64,000 nt of DNA, taken from contig JANUWF010001475.1 in assembly GCA_026120185.1 (NCBI GenBank), positions 558,001 to 622,000 of the forward strand, written 5' to 3'. The notes beneath the pieces are model-generated. The model did no database searches. It had not been told where the DNA came from and worked only from the letters and a program-made list of their open reading frames with translations. The position numbers and the translations under genes were made by a program. Of this stretch, positions 12,482 to 23,519 are shown in pieces; positions within the stretch are counted from its first letter, which is position 1; each line of letters opens with the position of its first letter. Origin of the DNA: Voacanga thouarsii (Eukaryota; Streptophyta; Magnoliopsida; Gentianales; Apocynaceae).

Positions 12482-14130
12482 GTGTACACTTGAATAATTA
12501 ACACACGCTTCACGCTTTGTCGTTTTGCATCTGAAATATTTGTCGGGAGCCAACATGTTCACCACGCATTAGATCCAGCAGCAACAATCATATTCTCGTT
12601 TATTTATTATTATTTTTTAAAAATTTTCTTCATCGAATCATCCTCATCCTTTCTACAACAACATTTGATGCTCAAGCACCCTTAAATTTTGGGTCTGCAG
12701 TCCTGCTCAAGGAAATCTCGTCAGTAAGCGCAGAAACCAAATCTCCATCACTGCACAAGAAAGCTATCAAACCTCAGCAGGAAGATTTTCGCATCTTCTT
12801 ACGACTTTTCTTGCCAAATTTGCAAAAAAATCATCTACTACCAAACTGCTCTGTGCTCACTTTTGTTCAAATACTACCGTCTTGAATTCACCAACTCGGA
12901 TAATAACTATCGAAGAATTAAAACTTCTTTAAAGTTCATTTGCTATTCTAAGGGAATGAATTAGTACCTATGAGAGAGTTAATATATACGTGCATTCAAG
13001 TCCCATTAAAGTTCATTTGAATCCTTCTTTTTGTCATTTATAGTTCATGCTTTTCATCAATTTAATGCTATATTAAAGCCATTATGGGTTTTTAGGCTCA
13101 GTTTCATCTCATCTCAGGTAGCAGTTTTACGTTAGTTTTCTATTGCAGTTGCTTTACTGTACCAGATATTCTGTGCAGTAATTCCCTTCCCCCTAGATTA
13201 ATTGTTCTGAGAGTATGTTTTTCAATACCGCCGCTGTGGTGTCAATTCCTTCTTGTTCTCCTGTAGCATACACTCACCGATCAACCAATAGCTGTTCAAA
13301 TAGCTTCTGCTTCTTTAGATCATATTGTGTAGTTTCAAATTTTCTGCACTGCAATGATGGTAAACTACAATCAGGGAGCCATATATATTATTGTAGCACT
13401 CAAGAAGTTCCAATGATCTTGTTAACGGGATTCACCTACAAACGCATGAATCAGAAATGTTTCATTTACCCAATATGAAGTGGAGTCGGCCAAATATATA
13501 TAGAAGAGGAAGAAGAAAATGAATATAAACATGGCATCTGCTGAAAAAACATCAAAGACAAGTTTTAAAGGATTTATTTATATACAAGTTTATGTATAAT
13601 AATTTTCACAAGAGAATGTTTTCATCATTGCAGCACGTAATCACTTGCATAGATTTAGCAAACTTCATAATCAAACTTAATTTGGTTGTAACTCAATTAG
13701 TCTGTGAAGCTCTAAAAAAATCTATTTTGCGTTCTGTCATTTTTACAGTACTCAAAATATTTCTCAGAATCCGGATACTATGAACATTAAGTTTGGTTAT
13801 TGCATTGAAAATGTGTATGGTTTTAAAGTTCTTTGTCTTGCTTGAATCAAGTTTTAATCTGTACTTGCAACTGATCTGTAACTTTTAATTGCTAAAAAGT
13901 GAATTACAAGTTTGAATTTCTAGAGCTGTAAAAGCTGTACTTGAGCAACCAACCAGTAGTAATAGGCGTTTGAATTTGAGTTCGAGGTTGTGGTTGTGTG
14001 CAAATTTTGAAGATCGTTTGAATTCAAGTTGCTGTAACTTGAATAATGTTCGAATTCAATCATTAATGCTTGCTATGCAGAAATTTCAATCAAACATTCA
14101 AAATTCTTATATCTAGTAGTTCTATAAATG

Positions 14131-14443
14131 TACTCTCTCCGCCCCTATTAATTACTTTACACAGTTTAAGAAAAATTAGTTAATCTCTTAAATTCATACA
14201 ACTTTGTTTATATATTCCAAAAAGTACATTTGAATTTAATATTTTTCACAACTATTTTCTTACTTTGTTCATTCAACTCTTTCTCTAAAGTTATTACACT
14301 TTTATTTTTTAAAGTTATTTAATATAAGGGTATAACAATAAAATTAATATTAATGACACATAAATTTGTTTAATGTGACAGATAAAAAAGGATATAAAAA
14401 ATTTTCATTTATGACAGATAGATAAATAAGAACGGAATGAGTA
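14131..14443. mobile_element. Stowaway-type MITE, copy 1
   Basis: The left end reads TACTCTCTCCGCCCCTATT and the right end is its imperfect inverse (AAGAACGGAATGAGTA). This is the CTCCCTCCGTCCC terminal pattern and TA target duplication of Stowaway (Tc1/mariner-derived) elements. The interior is AT-rich and non-coding. The whole element is clearly similar to the copy at 34999-35326, including shared blocks such as CATACAACTTTRTTTATA and the GACAGATA end region. Confidence 0.75.
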
Positions 14444-15920
14444 CTATGAAAGAATATCCAATGTTGAAAAATGAAAATACTCGTGTCAACTATGTGATAT
14501 CATTCGTCAATAAGAGTAGATTGATGGTGTTAATTATCTCATATTGTATTCCTATTTTTAAATATAAAATAATCACATATATTTACCAACTGCACAAAAA
14601 TACAGTTTATAAAATGTTTAACTTTGATCATCTGTACAATTAGTCCATTTATCCTAGAGCTTTCCAATCCATTGTGATAATGCTATAATTTGAACTTAAA
14701 ATAATTTTTCATTACAAGTACTTTTATCATCATTACCCTAAAATTTTTTCTAGAAGACCTAAATCGCAAAATATACCGCAAAGAATTAAGAATTGAATTC
14801 ATAATCTCATGGGCACTCATATCTACAATTGGCTCTCCTAATTAATTGGCTTTGATGGCCACACCACTGGAATATGTCAATACAAAGGAAATGTTATAGG
14901 TGGCTATATTTTGCGCGGTTCCTAAAGCTTCTATATTACTTTCTTCGTCTCAAATTATCTATTCACTTTAACTAATTACGCAAAAATTAAGAAAAATAAA
15001 TTTTTTAGTTAATTAAACATTTTATTCCATTTTTATCTTTATAATTCAACGATAAATATCTCTCTTTATATTAAAAAGTATACAAACTCTAAAATTTTTT
15101 ATTTAATTTTAAATTATTTCTCTCTCACAAGTATTTAATTCTTACTAAAAAATTGGTCCAAATATTAATAAATATTTAATTTTCTCTCCAAGTTACTATT
15201 GATATTTCTTGAAAATTAACAGAATGAATATAAATATTACAACTCATAAAATGAATTTTTTACTATATTTTAATATGCTTGAAAAATAAAATACTATTAA
15301 ATAAAAAGAAATTTAGAATATTAAATTTTAATTTATTAAAAAATAAATAATTTAAAATAAAAATTAAATTAAAAAATAAACTGATAATTTAAAACAGATA
15401 AAATACTTCTTATTTTTCTTTCCCCGATGCCCGAACAACAACAAAACCCCTTTGCAGTTACATTTAAAGAATCCCACCTTATAAAACCGTAGACACCACT
15501 CATAAGACTCTCATTTGCTCAATTTAACGTCTCTCAAACCATTTTTTTTTCTGTGAGTCAGTCTGCTGCCTTTCTTCTTCCTTTCAGAGTCAGTGATTGG
15601 GTGGTCGCCACCTGCTTCCCCAGTCCTTTCCTCTCTCTTGAAGATACATTTAACCCACCCGTCTCTGCATTTAACGGTAAGGATACATTTCATATATTGC
15701 AAGGCCCATGAAAGAGAGCAAAAGTTGATGGTGATAGTTTAGTCCCTTTCACTTCAGCTCTCTGTAGTTTTAATTATTTGTCTTCTCTTGATCTTGACAA
15801 CCAAAACATCATCTTGAGTATCTGACTCCCTTTCCAAATATCACTTCAGAATTTCAATATTGTTTTTCAGTAACAAAAGTTACCTCCGCGAAACTTGGGC
15901 TATTTTTGGGGAATTCTCGA
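14444..15920. other. AT-rich intergenic region upstream of SPCH
   Basis: No gene is supported. The stretch 14935-15240 begins with TTCGTCTCAAATTATCTATT and looks like one more decayed MITE terminus of the TACTCCCTCCG type, but I could not find its partner end. The segment 15420-15905, less AT-rich and with pyrimidine tracts, is the probable core promoter and 5' UTR of SPCH. I did not identify a convincing TATA box. Confidence 0.35.
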
Positions 15921-18177
15921 ATGGATGGTGAAAGTTTGTCCGAATTTTTTGAGCAGTCTGAATTCGACGAGACAGACCTGGCAGGTGCAGCTTCTCCGGA
16001 GGACATCTTTAGCGTTTTAGAGGCTTTGGAAGGCGTTTCGGATTTTAATCCAATCACACCGCTCGATGAAACTGCTGGTTTGAACTCAAAAGATGGAGAA
16101 GAGAAGAGCACGAGATTGGTCTCGCAGAAATCCACTTCTTCAAGTGCTGTACAAGACTCCGAAAATGAGCTCGAGAGCTCAAGAAAGCGCAAGAGACAGA
16201 AGGTGACTGCAACAGCTTCTTCTGAGGAAGCTAACCCTGATGGACAACAAAGGATGTCCCACATAACAGTGGAGAGAAACAGGAGGAAGCAAATGAACGA
16301 ACACTTGACTGTGTTGCGTTCTTTGATGCCTTGCTTTTACGTCAAACGAGTAAGTACAGCTACTTTTTGCAGCTTGCAACTCTTCCCTTACTCTCTAGGT
16401 TGCGTTCCTTCCACTTTGAACTTCCTAGTTGAATTAATCCACTTGATTTTAGTATCATGTTGATAAGCTTTCTGTATACTACAAAGAACACTTTCAAAGA
16501 TTTTCCTTTTACCTCTATTCAAACTATATGAGTATGTATGTAGAGAAAAGTGAATTAGGTGACTATATCTTTTCTCTTCTTCAAAAGCAATGCATAAAAA
16601 AATGCATGTGGATGGATTTTCAGAGGATTATCTAGTTCCTGTTTCAAAAGAATACTTGAAGCCATGGCATGTATACCAAACCGTGTGTTCTTCCGCTCAG
16701 GGTGATCAAGCATCCATAATTGGTGGAGTTGTGGATTACATCAACGAGTTGCAGCAGGTGTTGCAATCCCTCGAGGCCAAGAAGCAACGGAAAGTTTACA
16801 GTGAAGTCCTGAGTCCAAGACTTATTTCGCCTAGTCCAAGATCATCGCCACTGAGTCCTAGGAAGCCACCATTAAGCCCCAGATTAAGCTTGCCTATAAG
16901 TCCAAGAACCCCACAACCAAGCAGCCCTTACAAGCCAAGGTTGCAGCAAGGTTACCTTTCTCCAGCCATGACTAGTCCGCTCGAACCATCTCCTTCTTCT
17001 TCCACTTCCTCAATTGACAGTGTTAACGAACTCGTTGCAAATTCAAGATCAGCAATTGCAGAGGTGGAAGTAAAGTTCTCCGGTCCAAATGTTCTCCTAA
17101 AGACAGTTTCTCCACGTATACCAGGCCAAGCCGTGAAAATCATTTCTACTCTTGAAGACCTCTCCCTCGAAGTCCTCCAAGTGAACATCAGCACCATTGA
17201 CGAAAAGATGCTTAATTCTTTCACAATAAAGGTACTATATTCCATCATCCTTCCTGCATATCCTTTCTTCATCTCATCTTTTTCTTCTTTCTCCCCTTAT
17301 GATAACTTACTAGTCAACATAGAATAGCTTTCATAACCTTTTATAGAAGATTATCATTTTATAACACACAATAAGTAAGTTGTAAGATTACTATTTCCAT
17401 ATGTGATTCTTTTTATTACTTCATACATAGAATAGCTTTCATAACCTTTTACTGAAGATTATCATTTTATAACACACAATAAGTAAGTTGTAAGTTTACT
17501 ATTTCCATATGTGATTCTTTTTATTACTTCATGGAGATCAGGAGGGAGAGGCATTAGGTTCCTATATGTAGTCTCTCAACATTACTCGTTTTTCCTATTT
17601 TATACCCAACAGATCATACGAGCTAAGTTTTGATCCCAAAATAGTTCTAAATATATTCGAATTGACAGCTTTCTGTGTGGCCTCTCTCTTACAGAGAAGA
17701 GAAGTAACTCGGAACTAGGAATCATATATTTGATTGGGTAGAATTGTTTTCCTTTTTATGGAAGAGAGAGGGATTGATGGACATGACAAATTTTGTACAC
17801 AGAATTTCTTTTTTCTCCCGCTACCAAAATTTTGTTCCATGCATCTCTCAGTAAAGCAGTAATAGTTTGCGTGAAAATTCCTCGGATGCCTTTAAAAGAG
17901 AAGCTCTCAGACGGAACCTGTACTGACTGCTGACTGATATGTTTGCCATTTAGGTGTGTTTTCCTGAAAGAAGCTACTAGTAGTAAAAAACAATTTACTG
18001 CCATTTCTGGCTGTTCTTTTACTCTCTGCTTCAAATTTTCTTCATATATATGGCGATGTTAAATGATAACTGAGCTAACGAGTGGACATGTAACTTTCTT
18101 ATCAGATCGGAATCGAATGCCAACTCAGCGCTGACGAACTCGCTCAGCTAATTCAGCAGACGTTTCTAGTTTCATAG
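15921..18177 (+). CDS. SPCH: SPEECHLESS orthologue, bHLH transcription factor
   Basis: SPCH starts the stomatal lineage by driving asymmetric division of leaf epidermal cells, as a heterodimer with SCRM/ICE1-type bHLH proteins (known for the family). Exons 15921-16349, 16701-17231 and 18106-18177 give 343 residues. I chose ATG 15921 because the frame upstream has only TTG. Residues about 112-165 form the bHLH with the basic stretch [16 protein letters not shown] and an intron after VKR143, before [11 protein letters not shown]. Residues 181-241 carry twelve Ser/Thr-Pro sites, corresponding to the MAPK target domain that distinguishes SPCH from MUTE and FAMA. Residues about 253-343 form the conserved C-terminal (ACT-like) domain ending [20 protein letters not shown]. 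Near-identity with Arabidopsis SPCH in the bHLH and tail makes the call firm. A 108-base tandem duplication lies in intron 2, and AATAAA at 18256 may be the poly-A signal. Confidence 0.93.
17317..17532. repeat. Tandem duplication, 2 x 108 bases, in SPCH intron 2
   Basis: Two adjacent copies begin with ACATAGAATAGCTTTCATAA and end with TTATTACTTCAT, at 17317-17424 and 17425-17532, differing at only a few bases. High identity implies a recent local duplication. It lies within the 874-base second intron of SPCH and leaves the splice sites untouched. Confidence 0.9.
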
Positions 18178-20082
18178 ATTACCTCCAATGCATTTGCAAA
18201 CCCTAACGGTCCGTCTCTCTGTTTCTGTTGCATTGGTTAACTCGAAGCTGCAGCAATAAAAAGGGAGATGAAATCACAGATTGCTCTTCCTTCATAGATC
18301 AAGTGTAGATCAGCTCAGCTTTGTTTGTTTGTTTGTTTTCTCTCTCTCTCTCTCTTCTTTTGGGTCCTAGGTAGATCAGTTTTCTTTTTTCATTTGGTAA
18401 ATGGTATATCAGTTTCTATTGACTTGTAGTTTGACAGTAAAATTAGTTAGTCTTTGTATTGATTCGGCATTAATGGGAGCTTGTGGTTTACCATACCTCT
18501 CCTTATTAAGCATTGTTTAGCATTACTCGAGCTTGTTTCTAATTTGACAGTAAAACCCTAGTACCACACCAGATCTCACAATCCCAGCATTCCATGACAC
18601 TCTAGGGAGTTCTTAAGTTACATCAACGAAATCATCCCTTCATGCCAAAAAAAAAAAACGTTGCTTCATGAAGGTTTTTTCTTTTTTTTGTACAGAGAGA
18701 TCTCAGTAACAATATACTATATGATCAGTTATATACCGTTGAACATAGGTAGAACTGACTTCGCCTCATCAAAAGACTTGTAAGAGAGGATTGCCTAAAA
18801 ATGATTCATGATTCTCACGAAAAACATTCCAAGTACACTAACGTAGAAAAGGATTGCATAAATGACTCATTATTCTCGAAAAAAACAACCCACGTGCATC
18901 AGCGTAGGAGAGAATTACGCGAATGATTCATCATTCTCAAGAAAAAGATTGTAATCTAAATGCATCATATACGATCCAGTTCTTGAAAGAGTGGCAGACG
19001 ACAGTAATCATTCCGGGGCTGCTCCTACTCTAAATTCTAACACGAGAATCCTCCAAGTCAGAGAGAGCTAGACGATCCCCCACCATTGAATGATGCTTCC
19101 AGTGCCTCGTTGTTTGGACATCCATATTGCCTCCCTACCTATTTCCTCGACAAGTTTACATCTTCTAACATGCCATAAGCCTTAGTCTGTCTTCTGTCGT
19201 AGGGAAAGACTTTCAAAATAAGTGATCGAGCCGTCTAGGGAAACACTTTTCTTGATATCGTTTCAAAAGCTACCAATTGCATATTGTACTATCCACCAAA
19301 TTCAATGCCCTCATCCAAGTCTCATTGGTATTTCTTCCCCTTAAATAGAAGAAAACATTTTAACCTTTCTTAATCTCTCTCCTTTTTTTTTTAGGGGTGG
19401 GGGTGCGGATATATTTCATTACAAGACATGGGTTTAATTATGTTTTGTAGTTCTAGAAGTGGGTTCATCTATGCTTTGAAGCTGCAAAAATAAAGAGAAA
19501 ACGTTGCAAGCAAACATATGTGAATAGGCGATTGGATTTGGTTTGTCTCAAGTTTTGATACAAGCTCCACAAAGACTTATCCAAGAAATTAAAAGATGGC
19601 AAGGTTTGTGGTCCACATACAAGGGCTATAGATTAGCAATATCACAATAAATGCAAATATTTTATACATGTATGTTTGTGTGGGTTTCGACCCCTAATGT
19701 CCTTAGACTCTCCATACTTTAAATTTACAACAATTGCTATTGAGTCCCAGTTTAAGAGTTTTACCATTTTGATCAATTATATATATATATATATCATTAC
19801 CCCTAAATAAATAAATAAATAAATATATTTATTTATTTATTTATGAAGGGGTGGTGTGTTTAATGAGGAGATATGATGTTTCACGATGTTGGGCCGTATG
19901 CAGGGCTGTTGTTATTAAAGTGTTGAAGATCCAATGGGGACCAATTCAGGGCGGGGGGTCCGCCGTATTAAAAAAAGATTTTGCTGCTTTTGCTTCCAGA
20001 ATCAGAATCCGCCGGGACCAATGCATAGTTTAAATTCAGGGGCTTACAAGGATTGAATCCCATTCTCCATCAAAGCCGTGGC
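18178..20082. other. SPCH downstream region
   Basis: No gene is supported. It holds the SPCH 3' UTR, a (TC)n run at about 18339, three imperfect 62-base tandem units at 18785-18965, and AT-rich microsatellites (TA and AAAT types) at 19780-19845. A short reading frame at 19851-20033, just left of the Copia LTR, has no recognisable pattern. Confidence 0.4.
18785..18965. repeat. Three imperfect tandem units of about 62 bases
   Basis: Units start at about 18787, 18849 and 18910, each with the order (A/G)AGAATTRC- or AGGATTGC-like, then AATGAYTCAT, then ATTCTC, then A-rich, ending in AGCGTAG or AACGTAG. Divergence between units is marked, so the array is old. Confidence 0.65.
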
Positions 20083-20613
20083 TGTTGGAAAAAAATTTTC
20101 ATTTACTCCACATACTATCTTTAATAAAAATAGTCAAATAATCATAGAAAAAAATAATAAGATAAAAATTTATGTAGAAAATTTTTAAATCAGAAAAAAA
20201 ATTACGATCGTTGTCAGAAGATAATTGAAAAAAAATATTCATTATGTGAAAAATTATTACAATAACATAATATAAAATATAATATTTTTCTCACATACAA
20301 AATTCAAGAAAAATATTTAGAGAATACCCAGAGAATTTTTTCAAACCCTCTAACACCCTCACAATTTTCTCGAGTTTTAAACTAAAAAACAAACTCACCC
20401 ACACCTATTTTCTCTCTTGGTATTGCTATTATTGTTTTTCCGTTGGTGTATTTCACTTACAAAATATTACTCGTATTTATAGGTAAACTAAATTGCTTAC
20501 CCATCACATATTTTGATTGTCTTCTGGCCATCCACGTCCACTTGCTTTTAACCACGCATATTGATTTGCCCTCCATCACAAATAATGTTATTTTTTTTAA
20601 TTAATTCTTAACA
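20083..20613 (-). repeat. 3' LTR of the Copia remnant
   Basis: On the minus strand it starts TGTTAAGAATTAATT and ends in TTTTTCCAACA, with the TG...CA termini of LTRs. It aligns along its length with 30280-30790, sharing blocks such as TTTAATAAAAATAGTCAAA, TTTTCTCTCTTGG and TTTTCCGTTG. Confidence 0.85.
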
Positions 20614-20693
20614 ATCTTCACTTTAATTAAAAAATTATGCTAGCAAGATATTGTCGAATACCGACAATCATAATTCTTAGTTTTTAAGAATTA

Positions 20694-20752
20694 TCATACT
20701 GCAACTCCACCCTTCTTGCAATTTTTCTTTATGTGACCCGTTTGTCCACATC
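20694..20752 (-). pseudogene. Copia gag remnant, zinc-knuckle end
   Basis: On the minus strand this short segment encodes the second half of a CCHC knuckle (RCGQTGHIKKNC) plus a Lys/Gly-rich tail and stops at TGA 20694-20696. The missing first Cys is encoded on the far side of the CACTA insertion. Directly downstream is the polypurine-like tract and then the 3' LTR, so gag is the only gene of this element. Confidence 0.78.
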
Positions 20753-20779
20753 TCCTACTACAAAATTATAGAGCGGGCT

Positions 20780-21200
20780 GTCGTATTTGATGGTGGAGCT
20801 GTCGTTTTAGTCAAATACGACGGCTAAATGATGGTTTTACAGCCGTCGTATTTGATCTCGTCGCTTTTGCTCGGCAACGGCTACAAAATCGTCGTATTAG
20901 CTTAATATGACGGTTTTATAGCCGTCGTATTTGCTCTCGTCGCTTTTGCATGCAGCGGTCATTTTTTGCGACGATTTTGATAAACTGTCGCTTTTTCCTA
21001 CCAAATACGACGGCTATGGACCATCGTATTTGTTCCAGGCAAATACGACGGCCAAAGGACCGTTGTATTTGGTCCAGTCAAATACGATGGCCATAGGACT
21101 GTCGTATTTGGTCCAGTCAAATACGACGGCTTGACACAAGCCGTCGTATTTGACTCGCTCAAGCAAATACGACGGTTGCAACCGTCGTATTATGCCTAAT
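20780..21200. repeat. Left subterminal repeat array of the CACTA element
   Basis: About a dozen copies, in both orientations, of CAAATACGACGGC or its inverse GCCGTCGTATTTG, some with one or two changes (for example CAAATACGATGG). Adjacent copies often face each other, so hairpins can form. CpG content is far above the surrounding AT-rich DNA. Known CACTA elements carry such motif clusters as TNPA-binding sites within a few hundred bases of each end. Confidence 0.9.
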
Positions 21201-21469
21201 TTGGTTTGTAAATCATTTTTTATTTGGACAAAACCCTGTACACGTACAATTTAAAGTCAAATATAATAAAATCAATGCATTCAACACCAAATATAACAAA
21301 ACACAATCTCCTCATTGCCAAACAACTCAAAAGCAATATCCTCAATAGACAAATCATAACGGATACAAATACAAATACAAATACAAACAAGTACATCATC
21401 ATGACAACAAATTTACCCTCAGTATACAGAAGTAGTAGTACAAATATAAATAAGTAGGAAATGAAAATG

Positions 21470-23211
21470 TCAGTCATCATGACGGATAGGCTCGCCAGGA
21501 TCACCCGATCTAACAGGTAGAGAAGTGGAACCAACACCAGGAGACGTCGTAGAAGCACTAGATGGAGGTATAGGCAGTACATCAAATGCGCTTGCATTCA
21601 ATCTGCGCGCTAATGCTTCCATGGTAGTCTAAAGCGTAGCTATACGTGACTCGTAAGCCTCTCGCTCACGCTGCATCTCAACTCGCATCTCAGTCTGCAT
21701 AGTATCTCGCATACTCTACATACGTGTCTCAACCTCAATCCTAACAACCTCCTCAATATTTGCTCCAGAACTTGATGATTGACCGATTGACGTTGGTGTT
21801 GGACCCTTTCCTTTACACCTAACACGACCTCTTGTTTCTGGACCGAACAATCGCCGAAATATATGATCCTTTGCTTCCTCTGTGCGCTCAGACTCAGGCA
21901 ATGACTGCCACTCTGTCTCTAATTGGTCCTACAAAATTAAGAAACATTATATCAAATTTATATTAGGTTAATGTAATGTCGTTATCATATTTTAAAAACT
22001 CAGAAAAATTAGCATTCAAATATAACTTACAATCATCTCTGCAGTCAAACCATCAGCCTGCCGACCGTGCCACCTTCGTGTCGCAAGGAACATATCATAT
22101 TGTGATGTCGATTGGCCTTGTGAGGCCATCTGTAAAGACGTGTCAAAAATTTCAAGCAAAGTAGATAAATTTCATCTGAATAGTGTATAACATAAACTGA
22201 ATACCTGATCCTGTATAACAGAATGTGGTATTCTTCCTGTGACCAGTGGATATGCCAAATGCGATCGATTTTGTCTATTCCGGTCGGCCTCCATCTCTGA
22301 TTAATTATAATAGTTAGCATATAAAAAAATTAAACAAGTTCTGAGACATAAAAGTAGTCAACTTCTATGGTACGACCTGTGTATTCTCCAATTGCCAGTA
22401 ATCAACTAACATCCTCCATTGATTTTCGTCAATCCGTTTATCTTGACAAACAATAGGCTCTGTACTTTGTTGGAAAGGAACGTAGTATTTTTGTTTTAAC
22501 TTCGACTTAAAATCCTTCAACACTGTGCATATCATCTTCATTGTGACACTACGTCCTTCTGGTGGCATCGTGGTGTTAACAAATAATTAAATAAACAAAA
22601 TGTTAATTTTTGAAGAAAACACTCTTGGCTATGTTAGAATAAAATTAGTTACCTGTATTTCTTGCCAAACTTCGTCTTTGAGTCTCTGATGTATGGAATG
22701 CCAATCCCTGTAATTCAGAGGGAACCTACTGCTCATGCGTGCAAAACAGCCCACCACTGAACTATAACGAGATGCATCTAACCCAACAAGCCCTCCGTGT
22801 TGGTTAACACCAACTGCGTACTTTCGAAATCCTGGCTCACCCCATCCGGAAGGTAACTTTCCACCCCCGTGAGAACTCCTCACTGTGGAACCTACAAAAT
22901 ATCAACAGACTTATTAATTAAAATATCAACAGACATATCGTAATATTTACTTTATATTAACTTAGCACACCTGAGGCACTAAGGTCTGAGGAAGAAGGTC
23001 CTATGCCACTGGGACCTACATCAAAAGTGGGTATAGTGGTCGCATGATTAGATTCCTGATCCGTGGAACTTGTGTGGACACTTGTATGTGATCTCAATCC
23101 AACCTCGAGTGCTGGAGCTGGTATCTCTGTACACCATGAGGAACTAGCGCCTGATCTTGCGGCAGCTATGGCATCCTGCATCGATCCACGTCGGGCACGC
23201 TTGTTTACCAT
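21470..23211 (-). pseudogene. CACTA TNPA-like / Transposase_24 (Ptta/En/Spm) gene, decayed
   Basis: Read on the minus strand, ATG at 23209-23211 opens an exon to 22971, followed by an exon 22891-22653 with GT-AG borders. Later exons lie at about 22574-22368, 22300-22206, 22135-22031 and 21930-21470. Order of blocks: a low-complexity N-terminus; the WGEPGFRKYAVG region; VWQEIQ then KLKQKYYVP; the EADRNRQNRSHLAYPLVTG block typical of Transposase_24; and FGPETRGRVRCKGKGPTPTS. A coiled-coil-like C-terminus rich in Glu, Arg and Met ends at TGA 21470-21472. In-frame stops after VETRM and after SRIATL show decay. In En/Spm the second gene product binds the subterminal repeats; here that role is inferred from family and position. 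Confidence 0.75.
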
Positions 23212-23519
23212 CTGCAAAACAAAAAGATTTAACATTGAGTAAAAGATTTTAATAGCTACAGCACATTTAGTAAATGATTAAGTGATTTAAGTACATTTAA
23301 ATTGCAGGGTGTATTCTTCTTCTATCTAAATCTACTTCCTCCCCAGAAATTCCATCTCTAACCTATACGGCGTCTACTTCGTGCGAAACAGGACGAGAAT
23401 CTAACTGTTGCGCAGGAAAAGTTTCTAGATCATGGTCCCTTGAATACACATCATAATTATCTCTTCTCATCATTGGCATTACCACATGCCAATCTCTTTC
23501 TTTAGGACAGCAAGAAAAT

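Larger units (their letters stand above)
9415..14130. other. Intergenic region, gene-poor
   Basis: No gene is supported. It contains a poly-C/poly-A/(AC)n compound tract at 10070-10105, (AG)n tracts near 11993 and 12205-12230, and an (AC)n(TC)n tract at about 12448-12481. Several short reading frames, for example 10206-10544 and 13215-13478, show no family pattern. Part of the right half may hold regulatory DNA of the SPCH gene but I see no specific site. Confidence 0.4.

Noticed and set aside
15906..15920. Start of SPCH at 15906
   Set aside because: The codon at 15906 is TTG; the first ATG in frame is 15921.
20756..21200. CRISPR-like array from the regular short repeats
   Set aside because: Repeats occur in both orientations with irregular spacing and lie at a CACTA end; this is eukaryotic DNA.
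20931..21597. Overlapping open frames on both strands at the left end of the CACTA element
   Set aside because: They are translations of the subterminal repeat array and of the end of the TNPA-like gene in wrong frames.
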